This document shows, one piece after another, positions 43,341-54,068 of a stretch of 64,000 nucleotides of DNA. Under the pieces are notes generated by a model. The model did not search any database, was not told the DNA's origin, and was given only the letters and a program-made list of their open reading frames with translations. Source of the stretch: Ramlibacter sp. (lineage in GTDB: Bacteria; Pseudomonadota; Gammaproteobacteria; Burkholderiales; Burkholderiaceae_C); the NCBI RefSeq assembly GCF_028291745.1, contig NZ_JAQGNQ010000101.1:27307-91306 (forward strand), read 5' to 3'. Each line of letters opens with the position of its first letter. Positions within the stretch are counted from its first letter, which is position 1. The position numbers and the translations under genes were made by a program.

Positions 43341-44669
43341 ATGAATGAGGATCTGCACCGGCCACCCTACTCCATGCCGCCGCGCGCGATATTCGAATCG
43401 CTGAACCACCGCTTGCGCCTCTGGGCATCGAGCGAACTGCTGCGGCCGCTGATGGAGCCCGTGCTCCATCCCTCGCAATGGCGCATCCGCGCCCTCGGCG
43501 TCTCGACGATGGTCGGCCATCCGCTGTTCTGGATCGCGTGGGGCGACTGGCTGCCGCAACCCTACGAGAGCCTCATGCTGCGCCTGGTGATGGCGCTGGC
43601 CGGCCTGAGCCTGCTGGTGATCCCCGGCGTCACGGCCTCGCCGCCCAGCCGCAGCGCCGCCGTGACCTTCAGCGTCCTCTTCTGGTTGACGCTGCCCTGG
43701 TTCTTCTCGTGGATGTACTTCTGCAACAGCGGCAACCCGGTCTGGCTGGCCAGCCTGGGCGCGATGTTCCTGATCTACTACCACCTCACCGACTGGCGCA
43801 TTGCCACGCCCGGCGCCGCCAGTGGGCTGGTGATCGCCTGGCTGATGTTCGAGGCCTTCGGGCCGCCCACGCCCGCGATCGGCCTCGAGCATGCGCTGAC
43901 CAACACGGTGGTGCTGGCCTTCTGCTGGTTCATGGCGCTCACGCTGGGCATCTCCTCCTCCAACCTGCGGCGCGAGCAGCTCAATTCGACGCTCGGCACC
44001 ATGGGCATCATGGCCCACGAACTGCGCACGCCGCTGGCCACGATGCAGCTGATTGGCGAGGCGCTGCGCAACGAGGCGCCGCAGCACACCGGCGAAAGCG
44101 GCGAACGCCTGCAGCTGCTGGCGGAACGCCTCAACAGCCTGGTGCGCAACATGAACCACCAGATCGACATGCAGATCACCAACGCGCGCCTGATGCGGCT
44201 GGCCGGCAACGCCGAACGCATCGCCGCCGGCGAACTGGTGCGCTCGGCCGTCGCCGACTACCCGTACCGCAGCACGCGCGAGCGGCAGTCGGTGGTGGTG
44301 CAGGTGCACGACGACTTCCACTTCCTCGGCTCCCGCCAGCTGTTCTCGCAGGTGGTCGACAACCTCACCAAGAACGCGCTGCGCTCGCTGGCGGCCGCGT
44401 CCTCGGCCAGCCAGCCGGGCGACCTGCTGATCCAGGTCGGCAACAACGGCAATCGCGGCCGCATCGTCTTTACCGACAACGGCGTGGGCATGGACCCCGA
44501 CCTGCGCAAGCGGATCTTCCAGCCCTTCTTCTCGACGGACCGTGGTACCGGTCATGGCCTGGGCCTGGCCTTCTGCCAGCGCGTCGTGCAGGGCGCGCAA
44601 GGGGCCATTCGCGTCAAGTCCGCACCGCACCGTGGAGCGGTGTTCACGATCGAGTTGCCCATCGCATAG
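43341..44669 (+). CDS. CqsS/LqsS-like quorum-sensing histidine kinase
   Basis: The 442-residue protein has about six membrane helices in residues 50-205, matching the sensor region of Vibrio cholerae CqsS (WIAWGDWLPQPYESLMLRL versus its WEYWFPQSYENLGLRC). The kinase core has H-box MAHELRTP with His226, N-box DNLTKNA at 340-346, G1 DNGVGM at 379-384 and G2 GTGHGLGL at 402-409. A YPYR..ERQSVVVQVHDDF segment also matches CqsS. There is no C-terminal receiver, as in LqsS. It would sense an alpha-hydroxyketone at the membrane and phosphorylate a regulator. The response regulator follows by 15 bases. No strong ribosome binding site precedes the ATG. Confidence 0.9.
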   Translation: MNEDLHRPPYSMPPRAIFESLNHRLRLWASSELLRPLMEPVLHPSQWRIRALGVSTMVGHPLFWIAWGDWLPQPYESLMLRLVMALAGLSLLVIPGVTASPPSRSAAVTFSVLFWLTLPWFFSWMYFCNSGNPVWLASLGAMFLIYYHLTDWRIATPGAASGLVIAWLMFEAFGPPTPAIGLEHALTNTVVLAFCWFMALTLGISSSNLRREQLNSTLGTMGIMAHELRTPLATMQLIGEALRNEAPQHTGESGERLQLLAERLNSLVRNMNHQIDMQITNARLMRLAGNAERIAAGELVRSAVADYPYRSTRERQSVVVQVHDDFHFLGSRQLFSQVVDNLTKNALRSLAAASSASQPGDLLIQVGNNGNRGRIVFTDNGVGMDPDLRKRIFQPFFSTDRGTGHGLGLAFCQRVVQGAQGAIRVKSAPHRGAVFTIELPIA

Positions 44670-44684
44670 GACAATGCACCTCGC

Positions 44685-45659
44685 ATGACGTTTCCCCTGT
44701 TCCATCGCCCGGGTACCGTGGTCTTCCTCGACGACGACCCCGACTACCTGGAGATGCTCGCCCTGGTGCTGCCGCGGCATTGGTACCTGAAGCTGTTCGT
44801 GCGGCCCACGGAGGCCATTGCGCACCTGCTGCAGGAGCCGCCCTTCTGGGAGGCGGACGCCTGGAACCAGCAGCAGCTGATCGGCCTGTGGCGCGAAGGC
44901 AAGCCCCTGATCCCGCAGGTGCTGGCCTACTGGTCACGGTATACCGAACGGTATGCGCTGTCGCGCGTGTGCGTGGTGGATTTTTCGATGCCGGGCATGG
45001 ACGGACTGCAGGTGCTGGCCGAACTCGGCGACTGGCCGGGCGCGCGCGTGCTGCTGACCGGCCAGGCCGACGAGCAGGTGGCGGTGCGCGCGTTCAACCG
45101 CGGGCTGATCGACCAGTTCATTCCCAAGCAGACGCAGGACATCTCGCGCCGCCTGATCGAAGCGGTGGAGCAGCTGCTGTTCACGTCGCATGCGCGGCAT
45201 GCGCAGATCTGGCGCTCGACGCTCAATCCCGAGCAGAGCACGCTGCTGCGCGCACCGGGCGTCGACGCGTGGCTCACGAATTTCTGCGCGAAGAACTGGG
45301 TGGAGCACGTGGTGATCGGCGCTCCCTTCGGCGTGCTGGGCATGGACGCACAGGGCCGCATCGGCTGGCTGCAGCTCGAGACGCGCCAGGGCCTGCATGC
45401 ACTGGCGGAACTGGCGGAGGTCGCAAACGTGGGGTCGGCCGGCGTCGAGGAGATCCGCAGCGGCGCCAAGCTGGCCGACATCGAACTGCGCCAGGCGCTG
45501 TCGTCGACGCAGCCGATTGCCTTGGTCAATGCCTTCCCGGTGGGCGAGGGCACGCTGCTGGGCGCGCTCTTCCCGGTCGAAACCCCCAGCGGCCCGGACC
45601 CGGACAACAGCTACGGCAAGTGGCTGGCCAGGCAGCCGAAACGGCACGTGCAGGATTGA
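44685..45659 (+). CDS. LqsR-like response regulator with enlarged receiver
   Basis: The 324-residue protein has a receiver domain in residues 10-150: acidic pocket DDD at 16-18, phospho-acceptor Asp99 (CVVDFSMPGMDG), Thr125 in LLTGQA and Lys148 in FIPKQ. Asp99 is about 40 residues later than usual because residues 50-92, rich in tryptophan and glutamine, form an insertion. Residues 160-324 are an output domain with no HTH, GGDEF, EAL or HD-GYP motif. Size and lack of DNA-binding domain recall LqsR of Legionella. It is in an operon with the kinase and convergent with the synthase gene. A role as a non-DNA-binding relay is inferred. Confidence 0.82.
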   Translation: MTFPLFHRPGTVVFLDDDPDYLEMLALVLPRHWYLKLFVRPTEAIAHLLQEPPFWEADAWNQQQLIGLWREGKPLIPQVLAYWSRYTERYALSRVCVVDFSMPGMDGLQVLAELGDWPGARVLLTGQADEQVAVRAFNRGLIDQFIPKQTQDISRRLIEAVEQLLFTSHARHAQIWRSTLNPEQSTLLRAPGVDAWLTNFCAKNWVEHVVIGAPFGVLGMDAQGRIGWLQLETRQGLHALAELAEVANVGSAGVEEIRSGAKLADIELRQALSSTQPIALVNAFPVGEGTLLGALFPVETPSGPDPDNSYGKWLARQPKRHVQD

Positions 45660-45686
45660 CATCGCTGGTGCGGAAAGGTCTTCTCT

Positions 45687-45799
45687 GAACGCAGAAGACG
45701 CGGAAGTTGCGCAGAAGTCGCAGAAAAGCCCAAGGATCCCTTGATGGTTTTTCTGTCTTTTTCTGCGTCTTCTGCGTCACTTCTGCGCTTTCTGCGTTC
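45687..45799. repeat. Imperfect long palindrome with internal direct repeats
   Basis: The left arm (45687-45727) and right arm (45758-45799) are near reverse complements, each containing repeats of cgcagaag about 10-20 bases apart. It resembles dispersed GCAGAAG-type elements seen in Proteobacteria. It lies between the convergent response-regulator and synthase genes, where it could stop both transcripts. The arms are too imperfect to be a recent insertion. Confidence 0.8.
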
Positions 45800-45825
45800 A
45801 AAGACGGTCTGTACCGCCTCCAGCC

Positions 45826-47079
45826 TCACTCAGCCCCCTTCGCCCGCTGACGCTTCGCGATCGGCCATTCCCACGGCTTCACCAGCGGCGCAACTTCCTG
45901 CGCCACCGCTTCGACGTGGCTCATTTCGGCGTCGGTCAACGAGGCATTGAGCGTCAGGCGCACCATCGAGCGGTTGCGGCTGGTGGCCGGGGCGCAGAAG
46001 ACCGCCCCGAACAAGCCGCGGGCCTCGATCGCATCGCGCAACGCCAGCGTATCCACTTCCGGCCCCGCCTCCAGCGAGATGATCTGCTCGCTGCCGTGAT
46101 GGATCGGATAGCCCAGGTCGCTCAGGGACTGCCGCATGCGCTGCGTGTGGCGGCGCAGGGAAACACGCGCCGCATCGCTTTCGCGCACCGCCTCCAGCGT
46201 GGCCGCCAGGCCCGCGATCTCGTGCGGCAGCAGGCAGGAGCTGAAGATGCTCGGATAGCTGTGGCACATCAGGTAAGGCCGCAGTTCGTCGGGCATGGTG
46301 AAGAAGCCTGCCCGCCCGGCAAAGGCCTTCGCCAGGCTCGCCGTGATGAAGTGCACCCGATGCGTGAGCCCGAGTTCGGCACACAAGCCCCGTCCCTGCG
46401 GCCCGTGCGTGCCCAGCGAGTGCGACTCGTCCACCAGGATCATGCAGCCCTGCGCCTCGGCCACTTCCACGATCTGCTCCAGCGGACACAGCGCACCGGT
46501 CGTGCTGTAGACCGAGTCGACGATCACCAGCCCGGGGCCGTGGCGACTGGCCATCTTGGCCAGGTGGTCGGGGTCGTTGTGGCGGAACGCATGCGCCGGC
46601 GCACCGGCGGCCCGCACGCCTTCCCACAGCGACATGTGCGCCAGGCTATCGAGGTACACCGGCGTCTGCGCATCGGCGATCACCTGGATCAGCCCGAGGT
46701 TCGCGGTGTAGCCGGACTGGCACAGCAGCGCGCCCTGCTTGCCCACGTACTCGGCCAGCGCCGCCTCGAAACGAGACGTGGGACTGCCATCGAGCTGGAA
46801 CACGCCGGACTGCACGATGAACTCGCGGTTGTGGCGCAGCGCATCGAGCTGCGCCTGCAGGATCTCGGGGCGGCCGGTGACCGAGAGGTAATCGTTGCCG
46901 TCCAGGCGCACGGCATCGGTCCCCGGTGCGCGTCCGTGCGTGACGAACTTGCGGCCCCACTCGTTTTCCCAGCGCTCGCGGAATTGCGTTTCGATGCGCT
47001 TGCGCAGGTGGGAGGACAGGCCCGGTTCCGCGGCAGGGATGGGGGGCGAATTGGTGAATTTATTGGCAACGACGCCCAT
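45826..47079 (-). CDS. cqsA: Alpha-hydroxyketone autoinducer synthase (CqsA/LqsA-like)
   Basis: The 417-residue protein is a fold-type I PLP enzyme of the alpha-oxoamine synthase group that matches CqsA along its length: AHMSLWEGVRAAGAPAHAF, RHGPGLVIVDSVYSTTGAL, DESHSLGTHGPQGRGLCAEL and the cofactor lysine HFITASLAKAFAGRAG (Lys251). PSIFSSCLLPHE and CAPATSRNRSMVRLTLN also match. CqsA joins an acyl-CoA to an amino acid or SAM-derived unit to make CAI-1-type aminoketones and hydroxyketones. Distinction from KBL/BioF enzymes rests on the THGPQG and AHMSLWEG blocks. The protein extends past the 389-residue Vibrio enzyme at both ends. An AGGGAG site lies just before the ATG. Confidence 0.93.
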   Translation of the reverse strand: MGVVANKFTNSPPIPAAEPGLSSHLRKRIETQFRERWENEWGRKFVTHGRAPGTDAVRLDGNDYLSVTGRPEILQAQLDALRHNREFIVQSGVFQLDGSPTSRFEAALAEYVGKQGALLCQSGYTANLGLIQVIADAQTPVYLDSLAHMSLWEGVRAAGAPAHAFRHNDPDHLAKMASRHGPGLVIVDSVYSTTGALCPLEQIVEVAEAQGCMILVDESHSLGTHGPQGRGLCAELGLTHRVHFITASLAKAFAGRAGFFTMPDELRPYLMCHSYPSIFSSCLLPHEIAGLAATLEAVRESDAARVSLRRHTQRMRQSLSDLGYPIHHGSEQIISLEAGPEVDTLALRDAIEARGLFGAVFCAPATSRNRSMVRLTLNASLTDAEMSHVEAVAQEVAPLVKPWEWPIAKRQRAKGAE

Positions 47080-47141
47080 GGAGAACTCCCTGTTGTTTTC
47101 AGAAGTCTTCCATTGGAGGCAAAGACGCCCGCTTGAGCGCC

Positions 47142-47170
47142 AGCACCCCTGTCAACAATGACAGGGTGCT
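47142..47170. promoter_or_regulatory. Strong hairpin in the cqsA leader / secA 3' flank
   Basis: A stem of 12 base pairs with a one-base bulge and a four-base loop (acaa) covers 47142-47170, 63 bases upstream of the synthase ATG and 40 bases past the secA stop. It has no U tract on either side, so it is not a standard intrinsic terminator. It could be an operator, an mRNA-leader structure or a repeat. Confidence 0.6.
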
Positions 47171-47209
47171 TACAGAACGTTACTCCAGCGGCTTAGCCGC
47201 GCCTGCTGC

Positions 47210-50005
<2,796 letters not shown>

Positions 50006-50187
50006 GGGCGCGGGTGTCTTCGCGGCCGGCCCGAAGGCAAACCGGACAGCGCAGTCCTTTTGTTGTTCAGCAGGATCAGGTGGAGCCGCCAGGCGCCTTC
50101 CGCAAGGCCCGACCCACGACGGCCAAAACCTGCGATTTTAACTGTGCAGCCGCCGGCGGTGACAGCCCCCATCCGGAGGCCCGACCC

Positions 50188-51144
50188 TCAGTGCGGGCGG
50201 GCGGCTGCCGGCGCGGCCTGCGCCACCACGGGCGCGCTGCCCTGCGCCGCCTCCAGGAACCGGCGCGGATCCTGCTGCACGCCCTGCACCAGCACCTCGA
50301 AATGCAGGTGCGGGCCGGTGGAGCGGCCGGTGGTGCCGACCAGCGCCAGGGCCTGGCCGCGCCTGACCAGGTCGCCCTGCTTCACCAGCAGGCGCGAGGC
50401 ATGGGCGTAGCGGGTGACCAGGTTGTTGCCATGATCGACTTCGACCATGTTGCCGTAGTCGGGATGGCTCTGCGCGGTGACCACCACGCCCCCGGCAGCC
50501 GCCTGGATGGTCGTGCCGACCTGCGCCTGGAAGTCCAGGCCGGTGTGCAGGGCCTGGCGGCCGGTGAAGGGATCGATGCGCCAGCCGAACGGCGAGCCGA
50601 TGTGCGCGGAGGGAATCGGCGCTTGGGTCGGGATCATCATCTTCTTCAGGCGCGCGTCGATCAGGCGGGACTCCATCAGCGTGAGCAGGTCGGTGCGCTC
50701 GCCGGTGATCTGGTCGAGATCGCTGACCGTCGCCTGCAATTCCTGCAGCGACAGCGGCCGCGCCTGTACCAGGACGCCGCCGCGGCCGTCGCCGGTCTTC
50801 AGGTCATTGGTGTTGACGCCGGCCAGGCCGCCCACCCGCTCGCCCAGCGCATCGAGCTGCAGCATGCGGGCCTGCATGGCGCCCAGCTTGCGGGCCATGG
50901 CGTCGATGTTCTCGCGCATGAAGCGATCGCGCTGCTCGAATTCGTCGTGCACCACCAGGCGCACCAGGCTGCCGATCACCGGCCAGCCCTCGCGCGCGCC
51001 CTTGAGGAACACCCAGTGATAGAGGCCCGCGGCCATCGCCATCAGCAGCAGCGACAGGGTCATCATGGCCAGCAGCATGCGGGTGCCACTGAGATGAATC
51101 GCGCGGGTCCTGGCCAGCCCGGCATCCGTGATAATGAATTGCAT
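50188..51144 (-). CDS. M23 family peptidoglycan endopeptidase
   Basis: The 318-residue protein has a short cytoplasmic start and a membrane anchor (residues 22-47), then a coiled-coil linker, then an M23 domain: SPFGWRIDPFTGRQALHTGLDF, NLVTRYAHAS and GPHLHFEVLVQG, with the zinc ligands H-x3-D and H-x-H. Such enzymes cut cell-wall crosslinks during division or growth. The ATG at 51144 is preferred because it gives the N-terminal anchor. In Burkholderiales this gene is typically found between a DUF721 gene and secA, as here. A C-terminal tail is rich in alanine and proline. Confidence 0.92.
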   Translation of the reverse strand: MQFIITDAGLARTRAIHLSGTRMLLAMMTLSLLLMAMAAGLYHWVFLKGAREGWPVIGSLVRLVVHDEFEQRDRFMRENIDAMARKLGAMQARMLQLDALGERVGGLAGVNTNDLKTGDGRGGVLVQARPLSLQELQATVSDLDQITGERTDLLTLMESRLIDARLKKMMIPTQAPIPSAHIGSPFGWRIDPFTGRQALHTGLDFQAQVGTTIQAAAGGVVVTAQSHPDYGNMVEVDHGNNLVTRYAHASRLLVKQGDLVRRGQALALVGTTGRSTGPHLHFEVLVQGVQQDPRRFLEAAQGSAPVVAQAAPAAARPH

Positions 51145-51165
51145 CGTTCTCCCCTCGTCCTTCTT

Positions 51166-51480
51166 TTGTCCCTGACCCGTCGCCACCACGCGGTGCCCCT
51201 GCACCAAGCCGCGGAGGAATCGCCGACGCTGGCCCGGCTGACTCAGCTGGCCCGCGAATCCGGCGAACGCCTGAAGGCGATCGAGTCGTCCATCCCCCTG
51301 GCGCTGCGTTCGTCCATCCGCCCGGGTCCCATCGAGGGGACCTCCTGGTGCCTGTTGGTAAACAGCAGCGCCGCGGCCGCAAAGCTCAGGCAGCTGTTGC
51401 CGGTGCTGCTCCAGAAGCTCAACAGTCGCGGTTATGAGGTTACCGCGATCCGCTTGAAGCTTGGAAGCCTCCAGAAGTAA
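51166..51480 (+). CDS. DUF721/DciA-like protein, TTG start proposed
   Basis: The protein of about 104 residues contains LTQLARESGERLKAIE and TSWCLLVNSSAAAAKLRQLLPVLLQKL. This resembles the DUF721 family, whose DciA members load the replicative helicase. No ATG fits this frame; TTG at 51166 gives a start matching the RRHHAVPLHQAAEES segment, so the start is uncertain. It diverges from the M23 gene across 21 bases. No promoter was identified, and the 269 bases downstream hold only weak GC-rich hairpins. Confidence 0.72.
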   Translation: MSLTRRHHAVPLHQAAEESPTLARLTQLARESGERLKAIESSIPLALRSSIRPGPIEGTSWCLLVNSSAAAAKLRQLLPVLLQKLNSRGYEVTAIRLKLGSLQK

Positions 51481-51749
51481 GCGCAGCGGCCGCTGATCCC
51501 GCTGCGGGCGCCGGTTGTCCTGATAGCGCCCGGCAAGCGCCGCAATGCACGGTCCGCCCCCGGGGCAATCCCCCCGAAGCCGGGGAATACGGCCCGTTTC
51601 CCCCGCTTCATCCCCCGAACGTCCGTCCGCCGTCTCGACCTTCGTTCCCTCTGGGGCGGCACCTTCGTTCGCCGTCTGTCCAGCAATTGTTAGCAGGTGG
51701 CACACGACGTGCAACTTAGGTGTGCGTTTGTTTTTTTCTGGAGGGGACC

Positions 51750-54053
51750 ATGCGCTACGTGGGTGTTTCTTCGAAGTGGCTTTCCACAGGGCGATGGGCC
51801 GTCGCCGTGTCGCTGACAGCGACGCTCTGGATCGGGGCGGCGCAGCACGCTCGCGCGCAGGCCGATCCGTTCATCGCTCCGGCGATTCCTGCGGTGCCGC
51901 TCGTGCCCGCGCAGTTCGACATCACCGGTTTCATCCAGGAGGCCACGCTCGACACCGGCGGCGCGATCTGCAAGGCGACGGATCCGCGGCTGGCCGGTGG
52001 CACGGTCACCGTCAACAGCCACCGGATCGTCATTCCCTGCAACACGATCCTGCAGATGCCGGCCTTCACGCTGACCTGGGCGGACCTGTTCCGCACGGCC
52101 GGCAACCCGCTGGTGCCCACCGACATCGTGCCGCCCGGGCAGACCGGCCTGGCCCTGAACGACCGCATCGGCGCGGTCCCCGGTGCCACGGTGCCGGCGA
52201 CGCAGCCAGGCCTGCTGACGGCGCCCACGCCCGGCACCCCGTACAGCGGCTCGCTGCCCTCGTACGAAATCCACGTGGTGGGCAACGTGGTGAACCAGCA
52301 ATACATCGCCGGCCTGGTCTTCATCTCGCAGCATGCGCTCAATGCCGGCCAGGGCAGGATCAGCTGCATCGATTATTCGACCGGTGAAATGCAGGTGGGC
52401 GGCATGCCGGTGGATCCGACGGTCGCGCCCTTCGGCTGCCCGAGCCCGACGCCCGCGGGCGTCACGCGCGTGCGCATCAACGACACCCTCGGGCGCTACG
52501 GCCTGGCGCACGCCGGACCGGGCGGCTGCAGCGGCCGCACCAACTGCGTCGAGGAGGTGGGCTTCGATCCGCGCTTCACGCCGGACACCGACAACCCGAC
52601 GATCCACGCCGCCACCGGCTACCCGATGTGCGTTCCCCGGGTGAACCCCTTCAGCGCCGGGGCGGTGGATCCGGAATGTCCGCAATCGAACCGGCCCCTG
52701 GCGCACAACTGCCGGGACTTCTCGGAGTTCGGTTATGGCCCCTTTGCGAATCCGGCCGTGGGTTACTGCACCAGCTACCTCATGGATCCGCCTGACGCAA
52801 CCGCGCCCGCCGGCGTCACCTGCCCCGGTCCGGACCCGACCTGCCCGAGGGACCCGATGAAGCAGGTGCCCCTGGAGATCGGCGACAACATCATCTTCAA
52901 CGGCACGCTCAAGAGCGACGCCAACGGGGTCTACCTGTCGGCGCACACGATCGCGGCGAATGTCGGGATCTATACCTACCCCACCACCTGGCCCTCGTAC
53001 ACCTTCGTCGAGGAGGTGCTCGCCGGCACCGACGCGCGTCCGGTCGCCGGCGTATCGCAGGAGGCTACCGGCCGCGTCAAGTTCGTCGGCTTCGCGACCG
53101 ACGCTTTCAGCTACGTGGACCTGTTCGCGCTGGACCAGGATCCCGTGACCGGCGCGGTGACCGAGCGTCTGCTCGGCACCCAGAGCCCGATCGCGACGCC
53201 GCTGATCGGACGCTTCCGGACCCCCGCCAACAACAACGGCGCCTTCCTGCCGCCCACGCGCAACTACCGCGCCGTGAGCCGCTCGATGTGCAACTTGACC
53301 TCCGGTGGCGGCTCACCCTGCACGCCGGAAAACCGAACCACCGTGCGGGCGGGCAACGGCCTGCAGGCCGGCCAGTACCTGTTGCCGAACTTCCAGTTCA
53401 TCTTCGCGGAGAACCTGCAGCTGGGCGAGGCGCTGGTATCCAACAACCTGCAGGACTTGCCCTTCCTGTTCTGCGGCTCCGGCCCGGTGGATGGCCCGGG
53501 CACCGGCTCGCCCGTCGCCGGCCAGCTCGATCCCACCCCCTGGGCGCCGCCGATGGACGACCCGATCTTCCGCAGCTCGCTGTGCCCCACGGCGCGCGCG
53601 GTGAGCACCCGCGTGTTCCCGCCCGTGGTCGGCACGCCCGACGTGCTGACGGTCACCACCTCCACCTGGGACAACCGCCAGAACAAGGGCAAGATCAACC
53701 TGATCGTGACTTCTTCGGCCGACCCGGCGCCCGCCGGCATGTTCGTGCAGGCGACGCTGGTCAACACCAACCTGTCTCCTGGCGTGCCGGGCAGCACCAG
53801 CAATCCCATCGTCGCGAGCATGGTGCTCGGCGGGGCCACGCCGATCGCACCGGCCGTGTGTCCCACGTCGTCGCCGTGCTGGCAACTGCTCGCGCCCGGG
53901 TTCATCGTCGATCCGACGGGCAATGGCAGCGGCCAACCCAGCCTGGTTCCGCCCAACGAGATCTTCATCCGATCGAGCCTGGGTGGCACGACTTCGACCG
54001 CCGCCATCCTGGCGCTGCCTTGCGCGCCGACCAAGCGTGTCACCTGCCAGTAA
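51750..54053 (+). CDS. Secreted cysteine-rich protein of unknown function
   Basis: The 767-residue protein has a Sec signal (RYVGVSSKWLS, hydrophobic core, cleavage near AQHARAQA). The mature part is rich in proline, glycine, threonine and cysteine, with many scattered cysteine pairs (CSGRTNC, CPGPDPTCP, CPTSSPC), suggesting an extracytoplasmic disulphide-bonded protein. I recognise no domain, and there is no heme motif. A GGAGGGG ribosome binding site precedes the ATG. A diheme protein gene begins 15 bases after the stop, so an electron-transfer or oxidation partnership is likely from context. A bacterial copper-oxidase-like or surface role cannot be confirmed. Confidence 0.75.
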   Translation: MRYVGVSSKWLSTGRWAVAVSLTATLWIGAAQHARAQADPFIAPAIPAVPLVPAQFDITGFIQEATLDTGGAICKATDPRLAGGTVTVNSHRIVIPCNTILQMPAFTLTWADLFRTAGNPLVPTDIVPPGQTGLALNDRIGAVPGATVPATQPGLLTAPTPGTPYSGSLPSYEIHVVGNVVNQQYIAGLVFISQHALNAGQGRISCIDYSTGEMQVGGMPVDPTVAPFGCPSPTPAGVTRVRINDTLGRYGLAHAGPGGCSGRTNCVEEVGFDPRFTPDTDNPTIHAATGYPMCVPRVNPFSAGAVDPECPQSNRPLAHNCRDFSEFGYGPFANPAVGYCTSYLMDPPDATAPAGVTCPGPDPTCPRDPMKQVPLEIGDNIIFNGTLKSDANGVYLSAHTIAANVGIYTYPTTWPSYTFVEEVLAGTDARPVAGVSQEATGRVKFVGFATDAFSYVDLFALDQDPVTGAVTERLLGTQSPIATPLIGRFRTPANNNGAFLPPTRNYRAVSRSMCNLTSGGGSPCTPENRTTVRAGNGLQAGQYLLPNFQFIFAENLQLGEALVSNNLQDLPFLFCGSGPVDGPGTGSPVAGQLDPTPWAPPMDDPIFRSSLCPTARAVSTRVFPPVVGTPDVLTVTTSTWDNRQNKGKINLIVTSSADPAPAGMFVQATLVNTNLSPGVPGSTSNPIVASMVLGGATPIAPAVCPTSSPCWQLLAPGFIVDPTGNGSGQPSLVPPNEIFIRSSLGGTTSTAAILALPCAPTKRVTCQ

Positions 54054-54068
54054 GAAGGAGACACCGCC

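Noticed and set aside
45826..47079. The PLP enzyme as 2-amino-3-ketobutyrate CoA ligase or 8-amino-7-oxononanoate synthase
   Set aside because: Those enzymes share the fold but not the AHMSLWEG and SHSLGTHGPQG context seen with CqsA, and there is no tdh or bio gene nearby, whereas a CqsS-like kinase is.
47142..47170. Hairpin as an intrinsic terminator of secA
   Set aside because: No run of uridines follows on either strand, so a standard Rho-independent terminator is not supported, although another regulatory function remains possible.
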